Assembly (NCBI GenBank): GCA_003554665.1
Contig: PWGY01000046.1
Coordinates: 1-29,559, forward strand
Source of the DNA: Bacteroidales bacterium
Lineage (GTDB): Bacteria; Bacteroidota; Bacteroidia; Bacteroidales; UBA7960
DNA length: 29,559 nucleotides
Direction of reading: 5' to 3'
Shown here: positions 14,750 to 22,775 of the stretch, piece after piece
How the letters are laid out: the number at the start of each line of letters is the position of its first letter
How positions within the stretch are numbered: position 1 is the stretch's first letter
Notes under the pieces: model-generated
Database searches by the model: none
Told to the model about the DNA's origin: nothing
Seen by the model: the letters and a program-made list of their open reading frames with translations, nothing else
Translations under genes and position numbers: made by a program

Positions 14750-15880
14750 ATGAAGTTTGGCATTTGGGCACGCGACAATGGCAGCAAGGCAAGAGCAGGG
14801 GTTCTTTCCACAGCTCACGGCGATATCAGAACCCCGGCATTCATGCCTGTCGGCACAGCCGCCACAGTTAAGGCAATTCATCATCAGGATCTGGAAAACG
14901 AAGTCCGCCCGGATATCATCCTGGGCAATACCTACCATCTTTTCCTCCGGCCCGGGCTGGAGGTGCTACATGAGGCAGGTGGCATACACCGTTTTATGTC
15001 CTGGAATAAACCGGTGCTCACCGACAGCGGCGGATACCAGGTGTACTCCCTGACAGACCGCAGAAAAATCAACCATGAGGGGGTGCAGTTTCAATCGCAC
15101 ATTGACGGTTCAAGACATACCTTTACCCCGGAAAAGGTCATGGATATACAGCAAACGATCGGGGCAGATATTATCATGGCTTTCGATGAGTGCACACCCT
15201 ACCCATGTGACTACAGCTATGCCAGGCAATCCATGCACCTGACCCACGACTGGCTGAAACGCTGCTGTACTCATTTTGACAAGGCAGAGCCGGTATATGA
15301 TTATTCACAAAGCCTTTTCCCCATTGTACAGGGTAGTACCTATAAGGACCTTCGCAGAGAATCAGCCTCTTTTGTCAGAGACTGCAACAGAGACGGCAAT
15401 GCCATCGGCGGACTGTCGGTGGGTGAACCTGCTGAAATGATGTATGAAATGACTGAGCTCGTCTGTGACATTCTGCCTCCGGACAAACCCCGTTACCTGA
15501 TGGGGGTGGGCACCCCGCAAAACATTATAGAATGTATCGCCCTCGGGGTCGACATGTTTGACTGTGTGATGCCCACACGAAACGCACGAAACGGCATGCT
15601 GTTTACCCGGAAAGGAATCATCAACATCCGGAACAAAAAATGGCAGCACGACTTCAGCCCGATAGACCCGCAGGGAGATGCATTCGTTGACAGCCGCTAC
15701 TCAAAAGCCTATTTAAGACACCTGTTCGTAGCCGGGGAGATGCTCGGGCCCATGATCGCTACCCTGCACAACCTACGCTTCTTTATCCGGCTGGCAGAGG
15801 AAGCCAGGGAACAGATCATGAACAACACCTTTGACAGTTGGAGGCGCTCCATCACCGGAGATTTGGCACAGAGATTGTAA
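14750..15880 (+). CDS. tgt: tRNA-guanine transglycosylase (queuosine pathway)
   Basis: Cytosolic enzyme of 376 residues that swaps guanine-34 of GUN-anticodon tRNAs for preQ1. The family barrel is complete: NTYHLFLRPG, D92 in LTDSGGYQVYSL, DECTPYP, IVQGSTYKDLR with the GGLSVGEP loop, and the nucleophile D271 in MFDCVMPTRNARNG. The zinc site is missing. Where other Tgts have DxECDCYTCxNYSRAYLRH, this protein reads DPQGDAFVDSRYSKAYLRH (306-324), with all three cysteines replaced. From memory this is usual in Bacteroidota Tgts and compatible with activity. It is followed after 72 bp by the lptG-like permease, a conserved pair in this phylum. It lies divergent from the glycosyltransferase gene. 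Confidence 0.95.
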   Translation: MKFGIWARDNGSKARAGVLSTAHGDIRTPAFMPVGTAATVKAIHHQDLENEVRPDIILGNTYHLFLRPGLEVLHEAGGIHRFMSWNKPVLTDSGGYQVYSLTDRRKINHEGVQFQSHIDGSRHTFTPEKVMDIQQTIGADIIMAFDECTPYPCDYSYARQSMHLTHDWLKRCCTHFDKAEPVYDYSQSLFPIVQGSTYKDLRRESASFVRDCNRDGNAIGGLSVGEPAEMMYEMTELVCDILPPDKPRYLMGVGTPQNIIECIALGVDMFDCVMPTRNARNGMLFTRKGIINIRNKKWQHDFSPIDPQGDAFVDSRYSKAYLRHLFVAGEMLGPMIATLHNLRFFIRLAEEAREQIMNNTFDSWRRSITGDLAQRL

Positions 15881-15888
15881 AATAAGGG

Positions 15889-15896
15889 TATATTTG
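15889..15896 (+). promoter_or_regulatory. Possible internal promoter -7 box before the LptG-like gene
   Basis: TATATTTG, exact to TAnnTTTG, nine bases after the tgt stop and 56 nt before ATG 15953. The permease may therefore have its own promoter in addition to read-through from tgt. Confidence 0.3.
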
Positions 15897-15952
15897 CCCC
15901 GTTTTCCAATAAAAAACTGAATAAAAAAAACACCAACAGGGGCCCCGCCGGC

Positions 15953-17032
15953 ATGCTGAAAAAACTGGACATCTATATCATCAAAAAGTTCCTGGGAACC
16001 TTTGTCTATGCCATCACCCTGATCATTCTCATCGTGGTCATTTTTGACCTGTCGGAAAAGATTGACAACTTCATTGAGAATCAGGCACCCCTTTACGACA
16101 TTATTTTTGTTTACTACGTCAACTTTATTCCATATTTCATCAATTTGTTCAGCCCGCTGTTCACCTTCATTGCGGTGGTCTTTTTTACATCCAGAATGGC
16201 TTTCAACACGGAAATTATCGCCATTTTGAGCTCAGGTGTCAGTTTCCGGCGCATGCTGGTTCCATATATGATATCGGCAATGCTGCTGGCACTTGTGTCG
16301 GTGTATCTCTCCAATGTAATGATTCCGGCGGCAAACGAGAAAAGGCTTGAGTTTGAATATGTATATGTCAGGTCGCCCGACCTGTCGGCAGGCCGCCACA
16401 TCCACATGCAGATCCGTCCGGGTATTTTTATCTACCTGGAGTCTTTCAACGAAAGGACACACACAGGTTATCACTTCTCATTGGAAAAGATTGAAAAGGG
16501 AGAACTCCAATACAAGCTGTTTGCTGATCTGGCCCGGTACGATGAGGAAGACGACAAATGGCGTATTGAAAACTATAACATTCGTGAAATACATGGTTTG
16601 GAGGAAGAGCTCAGCTTTGGCAGAACACTCGACACCGTTCTTCCCCTCACACCCCAAGACTTCATCCAGAACCTGAAAGATATGGAAACCATGAATTTCA
16701 GGGAGCTGAATGAGTTCATCGCCAACGAAAGACTAAAAGGCTCTGAAGCTGTCAGCTTTTATGAAGTGGAACGACATCGGCGGATGGCTTTCCCGTTTTC
16801 CACACTGGTGCTAACCCTGATCGGAGTGGCACTTTCCAGCCAAAAGGTCAGAGGCGGGATCGGACTGCATCTGGGGGCAGGAATCGCCCTGAGTTTTACC
16901 TTTATCCTGTTTATGCAGGTAACCACAACCTTTGCCACCCAGGGCAACCTTCATCCCATGATGGCCGCATGGATCCCCAACATCTTTTTCGGATTACTCG
17001 GAGCCTATCTGATAAGAAAAGCGCCAAAGTAG
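15953..17032 (+). CDS. LptF/LptG-family permease (YjgP/YjgQ)
   Basis: Inner-membrane component of the LPS export (Lpt) machine, 359 residues, the usual length. Three helices lie in the N-terminal third (about 12-35, 52-80, 100-120). A periplasmic beta-jellyroll of about 150 residues follows (RLEFEYVYVRSPDLSAGRHIH onward to PLTPQDFIQNL), then three C-terminal helices (about 270-355). The opening LKKLDIYIIKKFLGTFVYAI is the family signature. It pairs with the LptB2 ATPase to pull LPS from the inner membrane into the periplasmic bridge. Whether this is LptF or LptG cannot be settled by eye; Bacteroidota genes next to tgt are usually called LptG-like. It is probably cotranscribed with tgt. Confidence 0.9.
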   Translation: MLKKLDIYIIKKFLGTFVYAITLIILIVVIFDLSEKIDNFIENQAPLYDIIFVYYVNFIPYFINLFSPLFTFIAVVFFTSRMAFNTEIIAILSSGVSFRRMLVPYMISAMLLALVSVYLSNVMIPAANEKRLEFEYVYVRSPDLSAGRHIHMQIRPGIFIYLESFNERTHTGYHFSLEKIEKGELQYKLFADLARYDEEDDKWRIENYNIREIHGLEEELSFGRTLDTVLPLTPQDFIQNLKDMETMNFRELNEFIANERLKGSEAVSFYEVERHRRMAFPFSTLVLTLIGVALSSQKVRGGIGLHLGAGIALSFTFILFMQVTTTFATQGNLHPMMAAWIPNIFFGLLGAYLIRKAPK

Positions 17033-17054
17033 CAAAAGACTGTCTTTCAACACC

Positions 17055-17100
17055 ACCAAAGATAGTACGCCCAAACCAAAGAGAGTACCACCAAAGATAC
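17055..17100. repeat. Short imperfect direct repeats after the LptG-like gene
   Basis: ACCAAAGATAGTAC (17055-17068) and ACCAAAGAGAGTAC (17075-17088) differ at one base and are followed by a third partial copy, ACCAAAGATAC (17090-17100). They lie between two convergent genes, with no hairpin and no coding frame. Confidence 0.6.
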
Positions 17101-17141
17101 CGGAGGGGATCACCTGCAAGGCCGTTGTCATGCAGAACGAC

Positions 17142-17408
17142 CTACCTCTTCTTTTCCTTTACAAAAAAATCAGGAAGCAGATACCCCAGCAGTCCGCCCC
17201 ATGCAATACTCATGTAAGGATTTGAGGTAATGGCGCACGAACCGGTATTGCAACCGACCAGGGCATAGTACAGATAGCCGCCTGCTGCCCCGGCAAAGGT
17301 AAACAGCCCGATAAACATCAGGTACTTTGCACGGGAGAAATAACGGGGCAGGAGTTGCTTTTTCTCCTGCCCCGAATTGGCTTGTTTGACCGTATTTTCA
17401 GTTTCCAT
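17142..17408 (-). CDS. DUF6132 small membrane protein
   Basis: An 88-residue membrane protein. Two hydrophobic helices (about 30-52 and 66-81) flank the signature GCNTGSCAITSNPYMS, which carries two cysteines (CxxxxC), as in the DUF6132 family. A basic tail (KEKKR) would be cytosolic. The function is unknown. It starts 18 bp after the cytoplasmic thioredoxin stop and is surely cotranscribed with it. The paired cysteines and thioredoxin neighbours suggest a thiol-redox or sulfur-related role, which is inference only. Confidence 0.75.
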   Translation of the reverse strand: METENTVKQANSGQEKKQLLPRYFSRAKYLMFIGLFTFAGAAGGYLYYALVGCNTGSCAITSNPYMSIAWGGLLGYLLPDFFVKEKKR

Positions 17409-17426
17409 ATGGATCAGATTTACAGG

Positions 17427-17783
17427 TCAGGCCTCCACAGCCAGCACATCTTTGATGGCTTTTTCGATGGTTTCTTTGGGCAGTGCACCTGTAGCCATCT
17501 GGGGCTGACCATCTTTCGGAACAAATAAAATAGACGGAATGCTGCGGATGCCAAACATACCGGCCAGCTCCTGTTCCTTCTCGGTATCGATCTTGTAGAT
17601 ATCCACCTTGCCTTCATATTCTTTGGAAAGCTCCTCCATGACAGGAGTCAGAGCCCGGCAGGGGGCACACCAGTCGGCATAAAAATCAATAATGCACGGC
17701 TTGTCACCGGCAAACGCCCATTCCTTGTTATTCTCAAAATCGAATACTTTGTTTTTGAAATTTTCCTTGGTTAAATTTTCCAT
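17427..17783 (-). CDS. Thioredoxin, cytoplasmic
   Basis: Thioredoxin of 118 residues with active site W38-CAPC-R43 in FYADWCAPCRALTP and the cis-proline loop RSIPSILFVPKDG. There is no signal peptide, so it is cytosolic. It reduces disulfides in target proteins using thioredoxin reductase. The N-terminal extension of about 15 residues (MENLTKENFKNKVFDFENN) is seen in Bacteroidota thioredoxins. It lies between the membrane-anchored thioredoxin (46 bp upstream) and DUF6132 (18 bp downstream), forming a three-gene minus-strand unit. Confidence 0.92.
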   Translation of the reverse strand: MENLTKENFKNKVFDFENNKEWAFAGDKPCIIDFYADWCAPCRALTPVMEELSKEYEGKVDIYKIDTEKEQELAGMFGIRSIPSILFVPKDGQPQMATGALPKETIEKAIKDVLAVEA

Positions 17784-17829
17784 AGTGAATTTAGTGAGAC
17801 TTTATTGTGATTACTTGATTAATTACAAA

Positions 17830-18270
17830 TCAGAGGTGGTTTTCTATGACGGCCAGCAAGGTTTCCTTTTGCTGGACACCCGTGAAGCGTTCCACTTCTT
17901 CTCCATCCTTAAAAATCAGCAGGGTTGGTATACTGCTGATTCCGTAACGGGAGGCAATGCTTCCATGGTCATCCACATCAAGTTTTGAAATGGTGGCCCT
18001 GTCACCGGTTTTTTCGGCCAGCTCTTCAATAATCGGACCCTGAATGCGGCAAGGCGGACACCAGGTGGCCCAGAAGTCCACAAGAACCACTCCTTCCGCT
18101 ATGGCTTCATCAAATCCATCCGTGTCCAGAATCACCACATGTTCGGATTTTTCGCTTGAAGATGCTTCTTCAACGGATGTTCCCGAACCTGTTAAAGAAT
18201 GACCCAAAAACACCAGTAAAACAACAGCCAGCGCAATTCCCAAAGACAGAAGTTTTGTTTTATTTGCCAT
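17830..18270 (-). CDS. Membrane-anchored periplasmic thioredoxin
   Basis: Thioredoxin-fold protein of 146 residues with an N-terminal hydrophobic helix (residues about 8-23, LSLGIALAVVLLVFLG), a Ser/Glu-rich spacer and then a thioredoxin domain with W70-CPPC-R75 in FWATWCPPCRIQGP and cis-proline loop SSIPTLLIFKDGEE. The helix lacks a clear cleavage site, so the domain is probably tethered on the periplasmic face. WCPPC is the active-site form used by many thioredoxins and by Bacteroidota envelope thioredoxins. First gene of the thioredoxin/thioredoxin/DUF6132 unit, behind a good promoter at 18336-18367. Confidence 0.88.
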   Translation of the reverse strand: MANKTKLLSLGIALAVVLLVFLGHSLTGSGTSVEEASSSEKSEHVVILDTDGFDEAIAEGVVLVDFWATWCPPCRIQGPIIEELAEKTGDRATISKLDVDDHGSIASRYGISSIPTLLIFKDGEEVERFTGVQQKETLLAVIENHL

Positions 18271-18335
18271 ATAATTTGTTTTTTAGTTGATATTCAAACA
18301 CTTACAAAGCGCAAAGCGATAAACTTTTGAAGGTA

Positions 18336-18367
18336 TAAAGATATCAATATATTTTATTGCATACAAA
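18336..18367 (-). promoter_or_regulatory. Promoter of the thioredoxin operon
   Basis: On the minus strand, TTTG (18364-18367), a 20-nt spacer, then TATCTTTA (18336-18343), one base from TAnnTTTG. Transcription would start near 18329, about 58 nt before ATG 18270. Confidence 0.5.
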
Positions 18368-18379
18368 GACATGGGTGTT

Positions 18380-18412
18380 AAAAAATCTAAAGGCCGGAAC
18401 CCCGGCCTTTAG
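18380..18412 (-). terminator. Rho-independent terminator of the DHOD-like gene
   Basis: Perfect 11-bp stem CTAAAGGCCGG/CCGGCCTTTAG around a 4-nt loop (18387-18412), followed on the minus strand by a T6 run (18381-18386). It separates the DHOD-like gene from the thioredoxin operon. Confidence 0.9.
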
Positions 18413-18473
18413 CAACACATTCAGGGGTGATTGCCCCGGTAAATCCTTACATTCGCATTCTCAATCCCTGGAT

Positions 18474-19460
18474 TTATTCAATCCCCGCAAAATGCTTCAT
18501 AAACTGCACGCGGAGAAATGCTGCGGGGTTTTCGGTCATTTTCTGGCTCATGCGACCCTGAAAATCGGAAATCTTTGTGTAGTTGTGCTGCTCCATCCAT
18601 TCCAGCATTTCGTTCCGGATCACATCCAGCTGGTCCAGGCCATTTTTATAGAGTGTAGAACAAACCTGAACAGCCCTTGCACCAACAAGCAGTTGTTTAA
18701 TGACGCCTTTTCCGTCGTGCACGCCGGTAGATGCACAAAGGTCTGTCTGGAGCTGTCCGGAAAGGATTCCAATCCATCGCAATGAGTGGGTGATCTCTTC
18801 GGGCTCACTATAGAGGTGGCCGGGGGTGATCCTGAATGACTCTGTATCCACATCCGGATTAAAGAAACGGTTGAACAATACCACTCCCTCGATACCTGTC
18901 CAGCTGAGTTTTTTGACCGTATGCGCAAGACCGGAAAAATAATTGGAAATTTTCAGTGAAACAGGAATACTGACTTCTTTCCTGACATTTTCAGCCACAT
19001 CCACATACAATTGTTCATAATCCCGGCCTTCTCTTTCTATGTCGGCGGGCAGCACAAAGACATTCAACTCCAGGGCATCGGCCCCGGCCTTTTGAATGTT
19101 TTTGGCAAAAGCAGGCCACTCCTGCGCGGTCGAGCAATTGATGCTGGCAATTACCGGGATCGAAAGCTTCTTTTTGGCCTCCTGGATCAAATTCAGGTAT
19201 TCATCCAGGGTATGTTCACGTGCATAGTTCCTGATATAATCTTCCGCCTCGGTATAAGCACCCTGGGCCTCTTCATAAGAAAAAACCTTCCGGATCTCGA
19301 ATTTGATCTGCTCTTCAAAAAGAGATTTCAGGACAACAGCTCCTGCGCCTTTCTCCTCCATTTGCTCCAGGTTGCCGATATTTTTTGTCAAACCAGAGCT
19401 GCCGACAATCAGCGGACTTTTGAGCTGAATGCCCATGTAGGTGGTTGATAAGTCAATCAT
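18474..19460 (-). CDS. Dihydroorotate dehydrogenase-like flavoprotein
   Basis: Barrel protein of 328 residues from ATG 19460, related to FMN-dependent dihydroorotate dehydrogenases (MIDLSTTYMGIQLKSPLIVGSSGLT, then SINCS, then the phosphate-binding LLVGARAVQVCSTLYKNG). The segment that carries the catalytic Cys or Ser in true PyrD (ELNxSCPN) reads ELNVFVLPAD at 131-140. It therefore belongs to the DHOD-like group whose reaction is unknown, and I would not call it pyrD. A frame opening at 19508 would put the start upstream of or at the transcription start predicted from the promoter at 19510-19540, so 19460 is preferred. Single-gene unit with its own promoter and terminator. Confidence 0.85.
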   Translation of the reverse strand: MIDLSTTYMGIQLKSPLIVGSSGLTKNIGNLEQMEEKGAGAVVLKSLFEEQIKFEIRKVFSYEEAQGAYTEAEDYIRNYAREHTLDEYLNLIQEAKKKLSIPVIASINCSTAQEWPAFAKNIQKAGADALELNVFVLPADIEREGRDYEQLYVDVAENVRKEVSIPVSLKISNYFSGLAHTVKKLSWTGIEGVVLFNRFFNPDVDTESFRITPGHLYSEPEEITHSLRWIGILSGQLQTDLCASTGVHDGKGVIKQLLVGARAVQVCSTLYKNGLDQLDVIRNEMLEWMEQHNYTKISDFQGRMSQKMTENPAAFLRVQFMKHFAGIE

Positions 19461-19509
19461 GGGGATATGTTTTTTTAATGGAACTTCTTTTTGGTCTTGC
19501 TTATGCAAG

Positions 19510-19540
19510 CAAACCTACATGAATTTTATCAAATTCACAA
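19510..19540 (-). promoter_or_regulatory. Promoter of the DHOD-like gene
   Basis: On the minus strand, TTG (19538-19540), a 20-nt spacer and exact TAGGTTTG (19510-19517). Transcription starts near 19503. The leader opens close to a small hairpin, CTTGC TTAT GCAAG (19496-19509). Confidence 0.6.
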
Positions 19541-19598
19541 TAAAAATCACAATTGAAAACGGTCAAATGTGACAAAACTCTGATGTTTGATAAAGCCT

Positions 19599-19606
19599 TA
19601 TCTTTG
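19599..19606 (+). promoter_or_regulatory. -7 box for the nucleoside kinase gene
   Basis: Exact TATCTTTG, 49 nt before ATG 19656. No TTG at the usual -33 spacing. Confidence 0.4.
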
Positions 19607-19655
19607 TTCGCCAGGCTAACTGTCTTTTTTCTTTGCATCTACTCATCATCACAAC

Positions 19656-21191
19656 ATGAATCTCCCGAATACAAGGCTTTATAACACAGGCCACAAACCA
19701 CCGGAAGCCCTGCAGCAATCTTTCCGGAATCTTATGGAGCCCTTGCTGGTCCTTTTCAATAAGGCTGCGGGAATGGTACTCAAAAACAAACAGTTTTACA
19801 TTGCCTATAGCATTCCCGGAGGGGTTTATGGCTATTTCAAAAATCACACTGTCAGCCAACGGGAGCTACAAGAAATTTCAGACCGAATCCGGAAAATGAT
19901 CGAACAGGAACACAGCTTCAGACATGAAGTTCTGCCCCTGGAGAAGATCCTCCGTTATTTTGAAGCCAGCCAGAGGAAAGACGTCATCCATCTTATCAAA
20001 TCAAAGCCATTTGAAACAGAACCCGAAGGACTTCGTCTGGCTCACCTGAATGGTTTCGGGGAGCTTTTGCTCAATCACATTCAGAAAAACTACAGGCGGC
20101 TGAAAGATTTTCGGCTCATCCCGTTTCACAAAGGCTTTTTCCTGATAGCCGACCCGGCTTTTTTTGAAAGGGTCATGCCGCCAAAACCAGAAACAAGCAA
20201 GTATTTCTACGGTTTTGAGGAAACAGAAGAAACAATGATGCATCTGGGGATTGGCAGTTTTGCAGAACTGAATGACATCATCCGGCAGGAGCGACTTCCT
20301 GAATTCATCAAATTATCAGAAGCATGGCAGGCACGGCGTATTTCTTTGATTGCTGAAAACATTGTAACCCACCCGGACAACCCCAGGGTCATTTTCCTGG
20401 CCGGACCGACCTCTTCCGGGAAAACCACTTCAGCCAACCGTTTGGCGATTGAATTGAAGATAATGAAAAAAGAGGTGCTGATCCTGTCACTCGACAATTA
20501 CTACCTCCCCCACAGCGTAATCCCTGATGATCCGATTACGGGCATGAAAAATTTTGAACAAATCACGGCATTGGATCTTGATCTGTTTCACAAAGAAATC
20601 CGCGACCTGTTTGATGGCCGGGAAGTATATTTATCCAGGTATCATTTTGATGGCCGGGGAGCCACACCCCGGGAAAACCCCACAAAGATCAGTCCGGATA
20701 CATATGTTATTGTAGAAGGAATTCACGGTCTGAACCCGGCATTGTGGGATAAAGGCCCGGACCTGAACTCCTACCGTTTGTATGTGTCTGCCCTCAGCAC
20801 ATTGAACATTCACGACCACCTTCCATTGTCCACCTCTGATCACAGACTGATCCGCAGACTTGTACGTGATCACCTTTTTCGGGGATATGGTTTTAACGAA
20901 ACCATCAGGCGGTGGCCCGACGTCATGCAAAATGAGTACCATAGCATATTTCCCTTCCAGGAAAGTGCGCATGCCATTTTCAACTCTGCACTGATATATG
21001 AACTGGCTGTTTTTGCCCACTATGCACCGGCCATTGCCGATCCTGAAAAGGCCGAAAATGAGCAGATACGTGAAGAAGTAAAAAGGCTGAACAGAATCCT
21101 GTCTTTGCTTATCCCGATCAATCCACTCGATATCCCGCCCACCTCCATCCTCAGAGAGTTCATCGGGGGGAGCAGTTTTCAGTATAGCTGA
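19656..21191 (+). CDS. Nucleoside (uridine-type) kinase with N-terminal SAD-like region
   Basis: Cytosolic P-loop kinase of 511 residues. The first 220 or so residues resemble the second-additional/SAD-like part of threonyl-tRNA synthetase seen in Bacteroidota nucleoside kinases. The rest is a uridine kinase/phosphoribulokinase domain: Walker A GPTSSGKTT at 250-258, LSLDNYYLP with the acidic residue for base binding, RYHFDGRG, and VIVEGIHGLNP (Walker B-like). It is expected to phosphorylate a nucleoside such as uridine or cytidine. Related proteins usually begin with an extra TGS domain, which I do not see here; the frame starts close to its -7 box, so it is not a truncated call. It stands alone between the DHOD-like and FadL genes. 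Confidence 0.85.
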   Translation: MNLPNTRLYNTGHKPPEALQQSFRNLMEPLLVLFNKAAGMVLKNKQFYIAYSIPGGVYGYFKNHTVSQRELQEISDRIRKMIEQEHSFRHEVLPLEKILRYFEASQRKDVIHLIKSKPFETEPEGLRLAHLNGFGELLLNHIQKNYRRLKDFRLIPFHKGFFLIADPAFFERVMPPKPETSKYFYGFEETEETMMHLGIGSFAELNDIIRQERLPEFIKLSEAWQARRISLIAENIVTHPDNPRVIFLAGPTSSGKTTSANRLAIELKIMKKEVLILSLDNYYLPHSVIPDDPITGMKNFEQITALDLDLFHKEIRDLFDGREVYLSRYHFDGRGATPRENPTKISPDTYVIVEGIHGLNPALWDKGPDLNSYRLYVSALSTLNIHDHLPLSTSDHRLIRRLVRDHLFRGYGFNETIRRWPDVMQNEYHSIFPFQESAHAIFNSALIYELAVFAHYAPAIADPEKAENEQIREEVKRLNRILSLLIPINPLDIPPTSILREFIGGSSFQYS

Positions 21192-21280
21192 CAGCACCAA
21201 TCACCGGGCAGGGATAATCCGTTGCAAATACTGTGGCCTCCTTTAAAATTCCGGGAGCGTTCAATATTTCTGTATCGCTG

Positions 21281-21294
21281 TAAACATATGTTTA
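21281..21294. promoter_or_regulatory. Perfect 14-bp palindrome upstream of the FadL-type porin
   Basis: TAAACATATGTTTA, a complete palindrome 114 nt before ATG 21408, in a 216-bp gap that otherwise shows only AT-rich sequence and a T8 run (21304-21311). Size and symmetry suit a dimeric regulator site. A partial copy, TAAACATATGTA, lies at 131-142. Confidence 0.4.
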
Positions 21295-21407
21295 AAGTGT
21301 TTGTTTTTTTTATATATTGCGTCGTTTTTTACCCGCCGGATCAAATGTAATTTTATTGTTCAGGTCGGGCAACTCTTAAGTCATTCTTAACCAAACCATT
21401 AATCCCA

Positions 21408-22640
21408 ATGACTCGTTTTTTTGTTACCGCAGCAGCTTTCCTGCTTATATCAGCTTCCCTGTCAATGGCCGGAGGCTACCAGGTAAGTCTGCACGGACAG
21501 CGACAAAAAGGGATGGGCCTGATCGGGACCTCCCTCCACATGGATGCCAGCACCGCCTTTTTTAATCCCGGGGGACTTGCCATGATGCCGCAACAGATAA
21601 GTGTTCTCGGGGGAGCCAGTGGAATATTTGCCAACACAGCTTTCCGGATGGACCATCCATCCGTTTACCAGGCAAAGACGGACAACCCGCCCGGCACCCC
21701 GTTTTACTTTTATGCAGCTGCCAGACTATCCAATAGACTTGCCGCCGGAGTGGCAGTTAACACCCCGTACGGAAACAACCTTTCATGGGAAGATGGCTGG
21801 TCCGGCCGCTTTCTGATAAAAGATATTTCGCTGCAAGCCATCACCATTCAGCCGACGATTTCTTACCGGATCAGCGACATGTTGTCGGTTGGTGCAGGTT
21901 TCGTCTATGCCCTCGGTTCTGTGGACATGGCACAGGCGTTGCCGGTTGCCGGCCCGGATGGCGAAGGCACTGTCAACATAAAAGGCAGCACCGCCAATTA
22001 TGGCTTCAATGCAGGCGTCCAGTTTTCCCATCCCGATGGACTGCAAGCCGGGATCAGTTACCGTTCACATACCGACATGGAGCTTGAGGATGCTGAGGCT
22101 TTGTTCACCGTACCATCATCCCTTGCAGGGAATTTCCCCGCTGAAAACAGGGTGGCGGTCAGCCTGCCCTTGCCGGCCAACCTGGACTTCGGGTTGTCAT
22201 ACCAGTTCACACGCGACTTTATGGCAGGGATATCTCTGAATTATGTATTCTGGGATGTGTACGAAGAATTGCACTTTGATTTTGAAACCAATACACCTGC
22301 CCTGCCAGACAGCCGCAACCCCAGGAACTACAGCAATACACTCATCACAAGAATAGGAGGCGAGTACCGCGTAAACCAGGAACTGCTAGTACGGGCAGGG
22401 GCTTATTTCGACCCTGCGCCTGTAAACGAAAATTATTTTTCACCTGAAACTCCCAGCCTGGACAACCTCGCTTTTTCAGGAGGGCTCACTTTCAGGCCAA
22501 CACCAAAACTCAGCATTGATGCAAGCCTGTTATTCATCGCAGGGCTAGAGAATGAGGTGGCTTACAGCCCGGAGAATTTCGGCGGCACATACAGCACGCG
22601 AGCCGTGATACCGGGAATCGGAATCAGTTACGGTATCTGA
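21408..22640 (+). CDS. FadL/OMPP1-family outer-membrane porin
   Basis: Beta-barrel outer-membrane protein of 410 residues. The signal peptide is cleaved after SMA (about residue 21), followed by GGYQVSLHGQRQKGMGLIGTSLHMDASTAFFNPGGLA, the FadL N-terminal hatch segment with the conserved NPGGL. The rest alternates hydrophobic and polar strands in amphipathic pairs and ends in GIGISYGI, a barrel-closing strand lacking the usual terminal Phe or Trp. Family members take up long-chain fatty acids or other hydrophobic compounds. The substrate is not visible. The next gene, 135 bp downstream, is a secreted SGNH hydrolase, so hydrolysis products and uptake may be coupled. Confidence 0.9.
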   Translation: MTRFFVTAAAFLLISASLSMAGGYQVSLHGQRQKGMGLIGTSLHMDASTAFFNPGGLAMMPQQISVLGGASGIFANTAFRMDHPSVYQAKTDNPPGTPFYFYAAARLSNRLAAGVAVNTPYGNNLSWEDGWSGRFLIKDISLQAITIQPTISYRISDMLSVGAGFVYALGSVDMAQALPVAGPDGEGTVNIKGSTANYGFNAGVQFSHPDGLQAGISYRSHTDMELEDAEALFTVPSSLAGNFPAENRVAVSLPLPANLDFGLSYQFTRDFMAGISLNYVFWDVYEELHFDFETNTPALPDSRNPRNYSNTLITRIGGEYRVNQELLVRAGAYFDPAPVNENYFSPETPSLDNLAFSGGLTFRPTPKLSIDASLLFIAGLENEVAYSPENFGGTYSTRAVIPGIGISYGI

Positions 22641-22673
22641 CTGCCGGCACTGTTTACCACAATCAGCCGGCAG
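22641..22673 (+). other. Intercistronic hairpin between the porin and SGNH genes
   Basis: CTGCCGGC immediately follows the porin stop codon and pairs with GCCGGCAG 17 nt later. There is no T-run after it, so it is a poor terminator and more likely an mRNA-stabilising or partial-attenuation element. Confidence 0.45.
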
Positions 22674-22775
22674 CCCGGGTGAGTAAAACTTGTCCGCCCA
22701 GGATGACCGGCATCCGGAATCATACAAACTGCATTTCATCCTAATGATCAGAAACAATCATCCAATAAGAAAAAC

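Noticed and set aside
8403..19460. Dihydroorotase and the DHOD-like gene taken as a split pyrimidine operon
   Set aside because: They are on opposite strands about 9 kb apart, and the DHOD-like protein lacks the catalytic residue.
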